Assembly: GCF_000516985.1 (NCBI RefSeq)
Contig: NW_006917091.1
Location: 2,273,399 to 2,337,398, forward strand
Length of the DNA: 64,000 bases
Reading direction: 5' to 3'
Source: Pestalotiopsis fici W106-1
Taxonomy: Eukaryota; Ascomycota; Sordariomycetes; Amphisphaeriales; Sporocadaceae
Shown: positions 11,379 through 22,744 of the stretch, in pieces
Position numbering within the stretch: the stretch's first letter is position 1
Layout: each line of letters starts with the position of its first letter
The notes under the pieces: model-generated
Databases searched by the model: none
Told to the model about the DNA's origin: nothing
What the model saw: the letters and a program-made list of their open reading frames with translations, nothing else
Position numbers and translations under genes: made by a program

Positions 11379-12542
11379 CTAAGAAATCTCCCGACCAGCA
11401 GCTGTCAGCTGCAGCGTGTCTTGCATTGCTCGGCTATCGCCCTCAATTTTGATCACAACACGCCCTCTGCACTGATTCGTATGCATCTTGTTGAATGCCT
11501 CCTTCACCTTGTCGAATGTAAAGACCGAATCGACGTGAATACACCTGCCGCACAGACGCCTGGCCTCCTCTAGCCACGCATTATTTAATTCAAAATACAT
11601 GCTCGGGTAGTCCTGAGCGACGCTTCCTCCGCCCAATAATGACGACTCCGACGCGAAGCCACTGACCTCGACATGCGTTCTCGCCATGTTCTCGCACTGC
11701 TTCTGACAGACGCAGTCGAGAATCGCGTCGGGCTCGAAATGAGCCACGGCGTCGTTGCCGGCGTCTGGAGAGCTGCTGCAATCGGTGACACGATGCGCGC
11801 CCTACTCAACAAAAAGGTGTTAGTCACTGCTTTTTTTCGGGTCGTAAAGGAGCCAAATAAGGAGTAGACTGACACGCACAAGCACACAAAGCTATGTCTG
11901 ATTTATACAATCGAAGCCATGTCAACAAGGGAAGAATTAGTAACGGTTACTAACCTGCTTCTTTAAAAGGTCTACGTATTGTTGCCCGTAGCAAGTGGCC
12001 ATGACCCACCAACCGCGCCTGTGGGCGATCTGTATCGCGTAGATACCCGTGGGTGAGCTACCGCCGAGGATAGCAATTTTGTGCTTCCTGGAAGTGTCGA
12101 CAGTTGAAGCGCACTTCTCAATGGCCGTAAAGGCCGTCAGCCAGGCCGAAGGCACACTGGCAGCCTCGGCCCACGGCATATTTGGTGGCTTCGTGACGAC
12201 CGCGCTGCTGCCCAGGTTGATATGCACTCTGTCTGTCAGTGTCCCTGAACCATCCATGGCTCTAGTCACGCCCATAACATGGTCGCCCGGCATGAACTCC
12301 GTGCCAGGTGCTGCTTTGAGGACAACACCGGCAAAGTCCCTGCCCACGACCCAGGGTGTATCGACGCCCGAGGGCGCATTGAGGCGCCAGTTCAGTAGCT
12401 GGCTGTCTACCGGATTAATGGACGCAGCCTGGACTGCGACCAATATGTGATTGGGCAGAACCTGCTGCGTCACTCTGGTATTCACGCATTGCAAGGACCC
12501 AGGACTCCCTGCTGCAAGGACCCAAGACCTAACTTGGTCCAT
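11379..12542 (-). CDS. medium-chain dehydrogenase/reductase (quinone or enoyl reductase type)
   Basis: Two exons, 12542-11955 and 11801-11379, joined in phase 0 across a 153-nt GTTAGT...TAG intron, give 336 residues. The N-terminal GroES-like domain has the motif AASINPVDSQLLNW followed by the conserved VVGRDFAGVV (about residues 66-75). The nucleotide-binding domain has GGSSPTGIYAIQIA (about 160-173) followed by GAHRVTDCSS directly after the splice. No catalytic zinc ligands are evident, so it belongs with zinc-independent quinone or trans-enoyl reductases (ToxD-like) and probably uses NADPH. Substrate unknown. No polyketide synthase lies in the window, so a role as a PKS partner is not supported here. 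Confidence 0.85.
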
Positions 12543-13802
12543 GCTTGGGACGGTTCAAATGAGAAGTGACCAGAAAGTTGTACTTGGCTCTATATCTTGA
12601 GAGGTTTGGCGAACATATTACAAGATGGGAATGGGATAAATTCAGGAACGCTTTTCACAACGAGAGGAAATCACAAATACTTATATTTTTGCTGCCCACC
12701 TCCGGCATGATCAAAGTACTCAGTCGGAGGAAGTGGCAAGTCAACGGAGAATACTTAGAGTTGCCTTCCTGAGGCCAAAACTCGATGTCGTTGGGAATGC
12801 AATTGAAAAGTCTCTTCTCTCTCTCTCTCNNNNNNNNNNNNNNNNNNNNNNNNNNNNNNNNNNNNNNNNNNNNNNNNNNNNNNNNNNNNNNNNNNNNNNN
12901 NNNNNNNNNNNNNNNNNNNNNNNNNNNNNTCTCTTCTCTCTTCTCTCTTCTTTTCTCTATCTCTCTCTTTTTCTCTCTCTCTTCTAAACGGGGCGACCGC
13001 ATCATTGAGTATCTGAACAGCCTTAGCAGCGTCTTTGACGAGTCTGTAGCAGGCATTTAGTTGGGGTGTAGGTAGGCAGCTTTCAACCAGGTACAGATAA
13101 TATCAATCACCAGGGCTTTCTAGTCAAAAAGCTTCTTCTAAAATAGTTTTCATAAGTGACTGCAAGGTACCGATTGGGAAAATTTCCTGACGCTTCTTCC
13201 CATGGGAGACATTGTTTTCGGGCATATCGTGACTCCAGGATAAAGGAATCTGTGTTATCGAAGCCTATTCGCGCCAGGCTTTGGCGCCATGTCATGCGCC
13301 ACCTTTCTGGCCATCACCTTTCTCCGTGCATGCGCAAAACACGAAAGGTCCCATGCCATTTCTTTGCTTCGTTCGCACCTAGAATACAGACCGCCAGTAT
13401 GGCGTACTTTCAAATCATATCTGCATACTTTTTGATTGAGTGATATCATAAACTCCATCGGCGATGAATGAATCAACGCTCAAGAGACTTTCACACAGAC
13501 ATACATGCCAAGCACCTGATGGTGGTGATGTGTCAGCTGGGAATGTTGTTTTATGATCACCATCGATATGGATTTGTCATTTATCTGTATCAACTTTGGG
13601 GACTCGCGCGCTTTAGAAATGTATTTTGAAAAATTGAAACGAAATCATGAAGGAACCTCATGCGTTCAGCAGAGACCCATTGCCAGCCGAATAGGAACCT
13701 TTCGTGAGCCTCATCAGCTCGGCCGACCTATGTCGCTCTTTATTCTTGTTCATCTCTGTATAATCATCTTGGGTCATTTTACCACCACCCTCAAACAACA
13801 TC
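12543..13802. other. intergenic with assembly gap, no supported gene
   Basis: Contains a CT-rich low-complexity tract interrupted by exactly 100 N (12830-12929). Computed frames across the N run are artefacts. The right part (about 13100-13800) shows no domain. Confidence 0.55.
12811..12985. repeat. CT-rich microsatellite containing a 100-N gap
   Basis: Pure CT dinucleotide repeats run into 12829. The sequence is N from 12830 to 12929, then resumes as TCTCT/TCTTC-rich pyrimidine sequence to about 12985. Exactly 100 N is the usual placeholder for a join of unknown size, so the real repeat length is unknown. Confidence 0.9.
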
Positions 13803-14842
13803 TCATCTTCGCTCGTCTTCGCTGGGTGAGGCCGAGAATTCCTTGAGTTCGGTCTTGGAACCCTTCTTCTGGGGAAGGTAGTTCTCCATACCCCTAAAGC
13901 AGATGTTGGGGTGCCACACATTGAGCACCAGAACGGCAACAATGACCATGACGCCTTCGAAACCCACAAATAAGTTCTGCGCCTTCATGACGGGACCGGT
14001 CCACCCGTCGCTGAGCTCGGCGACGCGGAAGCAGCACCGCCAAAATATGCAAATGGTACTCAGACTAAGCGCGCCCAGGAACAGGCGGAAGCGCAGCGAG
14101 GTACGCAGCGACACCAGGGCCGGGTCGTTGTTGAGGTTTCGGGGGTTGCGGAGGGTCTGGATGGCAAAGTCGCTGGCCAGTACGATGAACACAAACAGCG
14201 TGACGACCTGAAAGGCGAGACCGGCAATCATGATGTTATTGCCAGGCGTGACATCTTCGTTGTTCTGGCTAGCCACGGACGCCATGCCACCGCCGATGGC
14301 CTGCAGAACAATGGAGATGACATCGCAGGGGATGAACTGTGCAAGGGGCAATGAGTATACGGGGCATTCCGTAGAGAAAGAGTAGGAACACAAGTACGAC
14401 TTACAATTCGCGGGTACCATGTAGGCTTTATCCTCGAGTTCTGGGCTCCAAAAGCCACCACAATATTTCTCAGACAGAAGTAAATGCCAGCGGCCAGAAA
14501 AGCAGGAGCAATGGTCAGGCAGCATATTTGTATCAGGAAACCATTTTCACTCCATTGGTCTTGCCAGCTCATGACCCGGCCAGCGTAGCCCAGAATTTCG
14601 CCCAGCACGCCCAGCAACATGGCGACGGAGAAGCCTACGTTGCGGAAGCGGGTGAGAACAAAGACGCCGGCGAAACCGAGAAAGGAAAGGGAAAATAGGC
14701 CCAGAAAGATTGCGTTGGGGACAATCCAAATTCTGTAGCCATAGAATGAATCGTCATAGCTGCAAATGTCTGGGTAAATGTCGATGTAGTCTTTGCAGTC
14801 ATTGAAAATGCTCTGCCTCAAGGTTTCGTTTGTGTCCGACAT
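13803..14842 (-). CDS. RTA1-like seven-span membrane protein
   Basis: Two exons, 14842-14405 and 14336-13803, with a 68-nt GTAAGT...CAG intron in phase 0, give 323 residues. The N-terminal luminal part carries paired Cys residues. About seven hydrophobic segments follow, including WIVPNAIFLGLFSLSFLGF and the next at FSVAMLLGVLGEILGYAGR. The RTA1 signature appears as FIPCDVISIVLQAIGGGMA straight after the splice. RTA1-family proteins are plasma-membrane proteins tied to lipid translocation and resistance to sphingolipid-active or sterol-active drugs; here the role is by family only. ATG 14842 (MSDTNETL) is chosen because the longer frame to 14956 would translate a TAGG microsatellite. Confidence 0.9.
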
Positions 14843-14914
14843 TTCCCCGATGTCGCTTGGATCAATTATATGATGTATCAATGGGTTGATATGGTATGGT
14901 GGTGACCAAAGCCC

Positions 14915-14940
14915 TAGGTAGGTAGGTAGGTAGGTAGGTA
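14915..14940. repeat. (TAGG)n microsatellite
   Basis: About 6.5 perfect tandem copies of TAGG, 73 nt upstream of the RTA1-like start codon. It probably lies in the leader or promoter of that gene, so its length could vary between strains. Confidence 0.9.
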
Positions 14941-14956
14941 AGCGACGCCGGAGCAA

Positions 14957-17058
14957 ATGTCGTCAAGTCGACTGCTCACAGAAAAGTTTTTCAGAAGATT
15001 ATCGCCGCTGCTGGTGAGGAGGTCAATCTATTGTATAAAAGTTATGAGGAGTCTAAAATGTGATATATACCTACCTCTCTGATCGGATTTCTGTAGCGAC
15101 CGAGAGCAAAGTTATAGTACACTACTGACTGACAAGAGAAATGCATTCAGTAAGGTTGTTATCGATACACGTCGTCTCCTCGCTCCGCCTCCTTTGGGCT
15201 TTGCAGCAAAGCAAGGAGAATTTTTAGATGATGCACCGCCATCCATCTGTCATCATGGGCTGAGATTGCATTGACATGCGACTGGGCAGCTGGATTTTAC
15301 GGATTTACGGCTCGACTTTTTGAGCAGCGTGTCGAGTATCCTTACGAGCCGGCCAATGAGCGGCTCCCATGGTCTGGAACACTAGTGGTCGTCCATCTCA
15401 AAGAGGCTTAAACATGATGACTTGCTGCCGAATCCGTCGCGGATCAGGTCTCTAATCTGATCCACCAGCCTTACTACACACCACAGAGAAAGACTTCTGA
15501 CGTCTGAACACATCCTGCGTGGCATTCGGGGAGTTTCTCTCCCGCTTCTACAGATTACGCGTGTCCCTCATCCCCGTCATGGCTTATAGCTAGTTTTGAT
15601 CCACGAAGATTGCGGATGCCACTAAACGAGGCTGCGAATCGATTTGAAGAATCTCAACTGTTCGAGGCACTTGGCGCTCGTAGGTCGCGAGTGTGGATAT
15701 GAAGACACGAAAACCGAAAAGCATGAGAACCGAAGACCGAAAAGCTCACGACAGCCTAGTGTCATCCACTTACGTTTCAAGCGTAGCTCTGATTGGGCTG
15801 CTTGTTTAATCCCAGCAGGCATTCGGATCCCTTGTTGGAAGAATCCGGCTGCCTGGGCTGGAAGCGAGTGCGAGGTTCCTCAATGATAGCAAGAAGAAGT
15901 TTTGCGTTTCCTGGCTTGCAGGAGCAAAGCCCACCTTGGCAATTATTGTTCGTCCAAAAATACTCTAGGATAGGAGATCGGCAACCAGGAGTGCATTGAG
16001 TGCATTTGCTGACGATCTACGGTCCCAGTACATCGGGATTATATTCAATCCTTGCTGGATTGCCCAGATCGTATGGTGGATTCAGGGCAATGACTTGACA
16101 CGGAACGGTTTGGGAATAGTGTACGAAGTATTCCGTATGACAAGGCTTGTATAAGGATCGTGGCGGTGGCTTTTCTCTGTCTTGGTGCCAAGGCGCATCA
16201 TATATACACTGCTGTCCATGTTCGTATTCTTGGCTGCTGCTTTGGTCCATACAGGCAGAAGCTTGAATGGCAGACGTGCTGCGTTGGACCACGAGTTTCC
16301 TAGTTGCACAATACTTCTGCTATCACTTGTCCGCCAGTCTGACGACGGCAGAGCTGTTACTCCATCTCAGGACTCGACAGGACGAGGTTGCCAGGGACTG
16401 CGGAGGGGGAGTTTATGTCTATTACCCGCTGGCTTACCCTGTTGATAGGAATGATAGCAATGAAGACCAAAAGCTTCAATTTGTTTTTTTTTTTTTTTTT
16501 TTTTTTGGCTGAATCCGTATGGTAGCAGTACGGCAGGTTGATATTTGTATTGCCGTATTCATTTCAAGAGGGCATTTAATGCATGAGCATTTGATGAACC
16601 AGAACAGAAAACATTGAGCACAAATTGCCATACCGTTCTTATGGAACAGCCATTGACATTACAATATATAAAACTTGATATTCTTTGTCGTGAAAGCAGA
16701 TTTCTAGTGGCCAATTGGTCAAGCTACAGAGTATATTTATTCTGGAACACTAAGAGTAGCGCGGGGAGCGGAACCTCTTCCGCGGTCCAGATCGCGGGGC
16801 CAAAATTTTTGTCTGGGGGAGCAGCAGCAGCAGCAGCGCTCGGGAAAAATAATTAGTAGCGATCAGTTATTACAGTGCAGAACAGAAGTCCTGCGACGAC
16901 TGAGGTGACGACAACAGCAACGACGATCTTGACAACCAGACATTGTCACATTACACCCAATCAGCCTTGCTGGGCCATATTTTCAGTCTTGCGACCACTG
17001 AGATACTCGTTGTTGCCTGGACTGTAGCGTCCCAGACACACAATCACCAACGCCCACC
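14957..17058. other. 2.1-kb intergenic region, no supported gene
   Basis: Short frames on both strands have no domain signal. A run of 23 T lies at 16484-16506. The last few hundred bases are the likely promoter of the RRP1-like gene. Confidence 0.5.
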
Positions 17059-17955
17059 ATGGCAGGCGAAGAGAGGAACATGCCGTTCATCAAGAACCTG
17101 GCATCAAGCGGTATGTATTCCCAAACTTTGTGACATGTCACTAGAGAATCCTTTTTTTTCATATACGCAACGCTCCTCATCACCAGTCGTGAGCACCGAA
17201 AAGCTGACTGTTCCCTCGTCGTTGCCTACCAAACAGACCGCAAAGCCCGAGAAAAGTCGATCGAAACGCTGCGCACCTTTCTGACCGCGAGCACAACGTC
17301 GCGCTCGCTGTCGGCCCTCGACAACCTCAAGCTCTGGAAGGGCCTGTTCTACTCGCTGTACATGTGCGACCGGCCGATCCCGCAGCAGAACCTGTGCGCC
17401 GAGCTGGCCGCCCTGGCCGACGTGCTGCCCGACGACGCCGTCGCCCCCTGGTTCACCGGCTTCTGGGACGTCATGAGCCGTGAGTGGACCGGCATCGACG
17501 TCTTGCGCCTCGAAAAGTTTTTGCTGCTGGTCAGAAGGGTCTTTGCCAAGAGCCTGGTCTGGGTGCGCGAGGGCAAGGGCAAGCAGGCCGCCAAGAGAAA
17601 GGCCGACATGCTCGGCTTGTTCATTGAGTGGCCTCTCGAGACCTCAGGCGATCTCAAGAGAGTCCCCGTCGGCCTGAGGTTGCACGTCTTGGATATTTGG
17701 GTCGACGAGGTTGAAAAGGCCGGCTTCCTTAGCGACGATGCCACGGAGCAGGACGCAGAATTCCTCACAGACTTCAAAGCCATACTGGACGAGATGATCA
17801 AAAACACCGTGACTCCGGTCAAATCAAAGGCGAAAGAGAGCCGAAAGGACGACAGATTACCCTGGAATGCCAAGAAGGCGGACGACGAAGAGGACGACGA
17901 GATGGACGACGACAGCGATCAGGAAGAAGATGGCTGGGGCGGCTTCCGGGATTGA
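17059..17955 (+). CDS. RRP1: RRP1/Nop52-family ribosomal RNA processing protein
   Basis: Two exons, 17059-17110 and 17237-17955; the 126-nt intron (GTATGT...CAG) joins in frame as SS|DRKARE. The product is 256 residues, close to yeast Rrp1. The family is nucleolar and needed for maturation of 27S pre-rRNA to 25S/5.8S in the large subunit pathway. Visible features: MPFIKNLAS start, the RKAREKSIETLRTFL helix, LWKGLFYSLYMCDRP, and LRLEKFLLLVRRVF, which match the Nop52 helical repeat region. The tail is acidic (DDEEDDEMDDDSDQEED) and ends in a short aromatic GWGGF motif. The second coding exon is notably GC-rich at 17250-17480. Confidence 0.93.
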
Positions 17956-18313
17956 GGTATCCTTATAAAGAACGACTTTTAGAGAGCGGCCCCCTTATCA
18001 TTGGTGGAGTTTCGGCGTTTGTTGTCAGATCACAGTTCTAGATATTTACTATGGGCATGGCTCAATACCCAAGGCAATTGTCTCGCTAAATAATTACTTC
18101 CATTGCAGTAACCAAACAGTCGCTGGACACTGGCTATCTCAATACTCTATATGGGGGTATCTTGCAACTGCTTCAGAGTTCCGAATTTATCTTACATCTT
18201 TACCTTGTTGATTCTTTCTGCCAAAAGTTCTTCTGCCGTCGCTGTTCACACTCAAAACTGATTCGTTTGCTTTCGCTCTTGGTTTCGGCCAATCCGAATC
18301 TCGTGTGCAGATA

Positions 18314-19976
18314 TTACGCCGAGATGCTGGTGCTAGGTTCGGCCTTTTCCCACCCGAGAGGGCCTGGAGCCTCGAATTGGCCATTCTTTGACAAGACCGT
18401 GGCCAGTCCGGGGTGTATTTCAACCTGAAAAGGCTCAAATGGGATGCGCTCGCCATCGATGCTGATGTAGCCCTCGCTCTTTTTTGGTGTGAGGCGGTAC
18501 GCCAAAACCTTGCGATACGATAACAATGGGTTGTCATAATGTTTTCCACTCTCGATGGCCGTCATGAGCTCAATATATTTGATGACGGAAATGTCACCAT
18601 TGCTGATAATCAGATCCATGTGTCCGTCGTTGGGTAGCGCAGCAGGGAAGAAGTTGACATTTGGGGCCATGTATCCCATGTTGCCGCAGTAAAAGTTGCC
18701 CAGTTTATCGTATGTGGTTGTCTCCCAGTCCTCGGGCACCTCGTCATGAATGGTACCATACTTGAGAGGCGGGAGACCTTGGCCTGGCTGCACTTCATTG
18801 TCGGCAGTAGTGCCAGTTCGTCGAACGGTGTAGTCCTGGCCTCTCCCATGCTTGTAAAAGGACTTGACCTCGTTCTTATCCGCAATGGCTGTTTTCACGG
18901 ACACTTCAGCTGGCCACGTCTTCCTCGTAAAGATCCTCTGCACGACGCCAAGGTCGAACCTGGCTGGGCCCATCCAGCGAAGGTTCTCAGTTCCCAAGTC
19001 GCATTCGGCAACGATACCAAAGGACTGGCTCAGGAAGCTTAGGATCCGCTGGTCACCTTGGGTGATGCTCATGAGATCCATTGGTGTTCTCACACCCTTT
19101 ATAATGGCCAACGCGGCCGGGCCGGCCTTGTGGCTTCCATTGATATTGCAGCTTAGTCCATTGCCGCTGCCGCACGGGACATGTGCTACAGCCAGCTGCT
19201 CCAAAGCACGTGATGCGTCTGGACGCTTGCCGAGGCCATTGAACACCTCGTACGGCAGGCCGTCGCCGGAGCATGGTATCACGACATCATATGCATCGAT
19301 ATCGAGTTTCTCGCAGATGTCAATCGCCTCGCCCGAGTACGTCGTCCGTACAATGTCCATGGGCATGCGGGCTGCGTCGAAAAGCGGCTTGACATCGTGT
19401 TCCCAGATTTTTTCAGCGCCGCCAGGGCCCGCATGGGGGTTCACAAGAACCTTGGCACGCTTCTTCTGCTTGGCTAGCCCGTATGCTTTTTCGAGGAGGA
19501 TGCTAGCCCATGCCGCGGCCGTCGCCGAGGGAATGTCGCCCAACGTGTATTTGAGCTTCCTGGCCCGGGCCTTGTCCTTGACAACCGTGGCATAATCGAT
19601 CGTGATTGTGTCCTGGGCTGCCTCGGCCCAAAGAACATGGTAGAAGGGTATATGAAATGACGACTCTGAGGATCCGACTGGGATGCCGCAGATTTTGGAT
19701 TGGTCACGCTTCGCCGCTGCCTTATCTGTAGTTGGATCGTGAGAAATGTGTCGGCAATGGGCATGGAAGGGCTGAGTATGCGCATGATGAGCGTAGCGAC
19801 GCACCTTTAACAAAGAGCGAGTCGTGCAAGAAAGAGACCGTAACTCCACCTCCCAGGCGCAAGACTTGGTCCATCATGGAAGCTGAAGGGCCATCCACGC
19901 TGGACTCGGCAGAGACGGGGGCCCCGGACGAGTCGAGCATGGGAGCCGACTCGGAGGCTCGTGTCTCGGAGGCCAT
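18314..19976 (-). CDS. sphingoid long-chain base kinase (diacylglycerol kinase catalytic fold)
   Basis: Two exons, 19976-19805 and 19725-18314, joined across a 79-nt GTGCGT...CAG intron, give 527 residues. The DAGK/SphK catalytic motifs are intact: VLVNPHAGPGG at about 151-160 (C1), CSGDGLPYEVFNGL at about 209-222 with the SGDG nucleotide loop (C2), and PCGSGNGLS at about 241 (C3). The enzyme should phosphorylate sphingosine, dihydrosphingosine or phytosphingosine at C1, as yeast Lcb4/Lcb5 do, so it sits in sphingolipid turnover and signalling. No membrane span is predicted; association by the N-terminal region is possible. Exon 1 codes a Ser/Ala/Glu-rich head followed by LGGGVTVSFLHDSLFV. 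Confidence 0.93.
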
Positions 19977-21072
19977 AATGGATAAATGTCAAAGGTGGTC
20001 GCGGAGGGGTCGTATCGCAACGTGCCGTATTAGAATGCCGCGCCTCGAAAAATAAACTTCGTATCAAGGTCTCCGATCTGCCGTAACCAGCTGGGGGTAA
20101 TGTCGACAACGACCACTACGATTCGGAGCTAAATGGAAGCAGTCTTGGAAACGAGTGGAATGAATTGTATTAAAGCGAGAGACATGAAATAGATATTGGC
20201 AATGATGAAGTTATTGTTGCATGGCCTGTCGCGCAAATGCATGTGCGTTTATGTGCGGCGCATTGCATTGGGAGGATCAGTTGGTTGTCTCTCTGGATGT
20301 CAAGTCACGCGTGGTGATCCAAGTTCCCGCAAATAATAAGTCGGTCGTCCCTGGTCCAACAACCGACCTAACCGACGTACCTTGCATGTGTAATTTGCTA
20401 GGGTAGCTACAATTTGGACGGCTCTTTCTTCAGGGTCTTGCGTCGCCATCCATCTTGGGCTGCACTTTCAATTTCGGTAACAAACCAACCAACCAGCCTG
20501 CCATAGAACAAAGTACAATGACCATTGCTTGCAATACAACTATTCATGCGCTTATTACAATTCGTCATCGCAAATTGTGCAGTATCTGCATATATCTAGT
20601 CACATAGCACCTAGGTTAAATACTTCCCTGGCTCTACACACATGCCTAGGTATACAAGCGATATTGGGTTCATTGGGATATACTTGGCACAAGATGCAAT
20701 GAACTGAGATTCAGCACAGTCTGTCCTGTAAACTGCAAAAGTCAAAACTATAATGTATCATTAGCATTGCTGATTATTTCGACGGCAAGTGATACGTCGA
20801 CGGGTACATAGTAAAGATACCCGTGGATGTGCTGCGTGTCCAGCATCCCATGTGCTCCACCAAAAACACCATGTACGGATACTAAATAACCTGGCTACTT
20901 GTCAGCAGCTTCAAAATTAGGGCGCGATTTCATACTTCATTGCCGCACACAACAGCATCAACCAGGCGCCCAAAGAGGATATCTGCAACTGGTAGTACCT
21001 CAAAAAGCCGTGTATGAGAGGCCACGCAATAGCAGCACCATTACTGCCAGCCCGAAACTACAAACAGCCAAC
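19977..21072. other. divergent intergenic region
   Basis: Lies between the minus-strand lipid kinase and the plus-strand CHY gene and should hold both promoters. No RNA gene, repeat or coding signal was found. Confidence 0.5.
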
Positions 21073-21402
21073 ATGGACACTGCGGGTCCTGCTGTCAAGG
21101 GTCTCGATGTAACGGCTCTCACGCAGTGCGCCCACTGGCACTCACCACGCGACATTATCGCCATTCGTCACAAGTGCTGCGGTGAATACTATGCGTGCAT
21201 CAGCTGCCATGAGGCCCTGGCCGGGCATGCTCCTTTGACCTGGCCCAGGGCAGAAAGAGAGACCAAGGCCGTGCTGTGTGGTAAATGCCGCCACGAGCTG
21301 ACCATTGAGGAATATCTGTCGTGCGTATCCGTCTGCCCGGGCTGTCAAGCAGAGTTTAATCCTGGCTGTTCGAATCACTATCATCTCTACTTTGAAATGT
21401 AG
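21073..21402 (+). CDS. CHY-type zinc-finger protein (Hot13-like)
   Basis: 109-residue single-exon protein if translation starts at ATG 21073 (MDTAGPAVKG); an in-frame ATG at 20899 would add a low-quality 58-residue extension that is probably leader. The CHY finger is clear: CAHWHSPRDIIAIRHKCC, then YYACISCHEAL, CGKCRHELT, and CVSVCPGCQAEFNPGC near the C-terminus. Yeast Hot13, the nearest functional relative, is a mitochondrial intermembrane-space protein that keeps small Tim proteins and Mia40 metal-free. Whether this copy is mitochondrial is inferred from family only. Confidence 0.87.
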   Translation: MDTAGPAVKGLDVTALTQCAHWHSPRDIIAIRHKCCGEYYACISCHEALAGHAPLTWPRAERETKAVLCGKCRHELTIEEYLSCVSVCPGCQAEFNPGCSNHYHLYFEM

Positions 21403-22654
21403 AGAGTCCACTGCTCTTGTTGGCTGCCGCTTAGCACCGCGGTGCGTCCCTACAGTTTTGCCTAGATTATCTCTAGAATTCATGGATATGCCAAAAGAAC
21501 TATCCCTGGAACTCTACGACTTCAGGCCCTGTCTCATATTACATGTATCCGGATGCTGGCTGTAGTGTTACCACCACGAGGAATTGTCGCTGAAGTTGAG
21601 TTTCACGCTGGCCTACGACATCTAGAACTAGATCAACAGACATACGCCACTCGTCATTTACCAACATGTTCAAATATCGAAACAATTAGAATTACTGTAA
21701 CGGGGCTTTGGTTAAGTAAAGCGTCATTCTTGCCCTCACTGAAAAACCATGGAAGCAGTCCATCGTCCTTTTGGGCCCGGAATTTGCATACCAGTGTATC
21801 TCTTATTGTCACAGGAGCGGATACTCCTGAAGAATATAGACGCAGGAATCACAGACGCAAGAACCTGGAATCATAATAATTAAAGCCATTTTCAATATAC
21901 AAGTAAAAGATGAATGTATCATTATAATCCAGCCTCGTAAGGTTGATAATTTGCATTGTCCAGATTCTATATATACGTGACTTCCTTGACACAGATTTAT
22001 ACATGAATAAGCACCAGCCTGATCAGGATCCAGGGTATAAAGGAGGACTTTTATTGAGTTTTGCCTTGATTTCTTCTGGATAACGAGTAATAAATTGGTC
22101 TGAGCTCAGCTCATTATTGATGATACTGATGTATCATGATTTCATAGTGGCAACTGGGTATTTTTCAATTTTAAGCACCAATTTCCTCTGTCCGGCGGAA
22201 ATATATATAAATCATATCGAAGCATACCTGTATTCAAAAGTAATGCCATTTCATACTTCGTGGGCGCGTTTTATCAAATCCCGTAAAAAGGATTGTTACT
22301 ATAAACGTGACTATGGTCAGGTATGCCCGGTGACTCAGCTCGCCAAACCCGATGACTCCACAAAGAAATATAGACCAAATTCATATATCCAAATCACTGT
22401 CATATACTCAACATGTGCCTTGGGAATCTGGAATACCTCTGACTCGTGCCCGACCAGCTTCAAAGCACCTTCCCTCCGCGGCGCCTCCCATCGAGCCAAG
22501 TGGAGCCGAAATGGGCAGGTGGATTGAGTCATCGTGAGACCTCGTCGCCGACCTGGAACGACACACCTTGTTGTTCACGGCCAACCAACCATCACCACCA
22601 CCCTTTTCCTTAATACGTAATAAACTCCGTCTCTTCAACAACAACAAATCAACA
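21403..22654. other. AT-rich intergenic region with a possible coding relic
   Basis: From about 21880 to 22330 the DNA is clearly richer in A and T than its surroundings. At 21482-21565 a short frame begins MDMPKELSLELYDF, reminiscent of an F-box start, but it stops after 27 residues. A second short frame (21553-21876) contains a leucine-rich-like segment. This could be a decayed gene; it is too weak to call as one. Confidence 0.3.
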
Positions 22655-22744
22655 GGTCTTGTGGTCTAGTGGTATGATTCGCGCTTAGGGAAAACCCTGA
22701 ACATTGTTTGCGCGAGGCCCCGTGTTCGATCCACGGCAAGACCC
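22655..22744 (+). tRNA. tRNA-Pro(AGG) with an 18-nt intron
   Basis: Acceptor stem GGTCTTG pairs perfectly with CAAGACC, and the discriminator is C. The anticodon stem CGCGC/GCGCG encloses TTAGGG..T, with anticodon AGG at 22687-22689. An 18-nt intron at 22691-22708 follows the base next to the anticodon, the canonical place; it contains ACCCT, able to pair with the anticodon region as pre-tRNA introns do. T stem CCGTG/CACGG is perfect. A TTTCTTTT pyrimidine tract just downstream can serve as the Pol III terminator. Confidence 0.95.

Noticed and set aside
12655..13056. Frames crossing the N run
   Set aside because: They translate unknown bases and CT repeats; artefacts of the gap.
14842..14956. 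Upstream start for the RTA1-like gene
   Set aside because: Would translate the TAGG microsatellite; the ATG at 14842 fits the family N-terminus better.
20899..21072. 58-residue N-terminal extension of the CHY protein
   Set aside because: Low-quality sequence without conservation pattern; ATG 21073 just before the finger is preferred.
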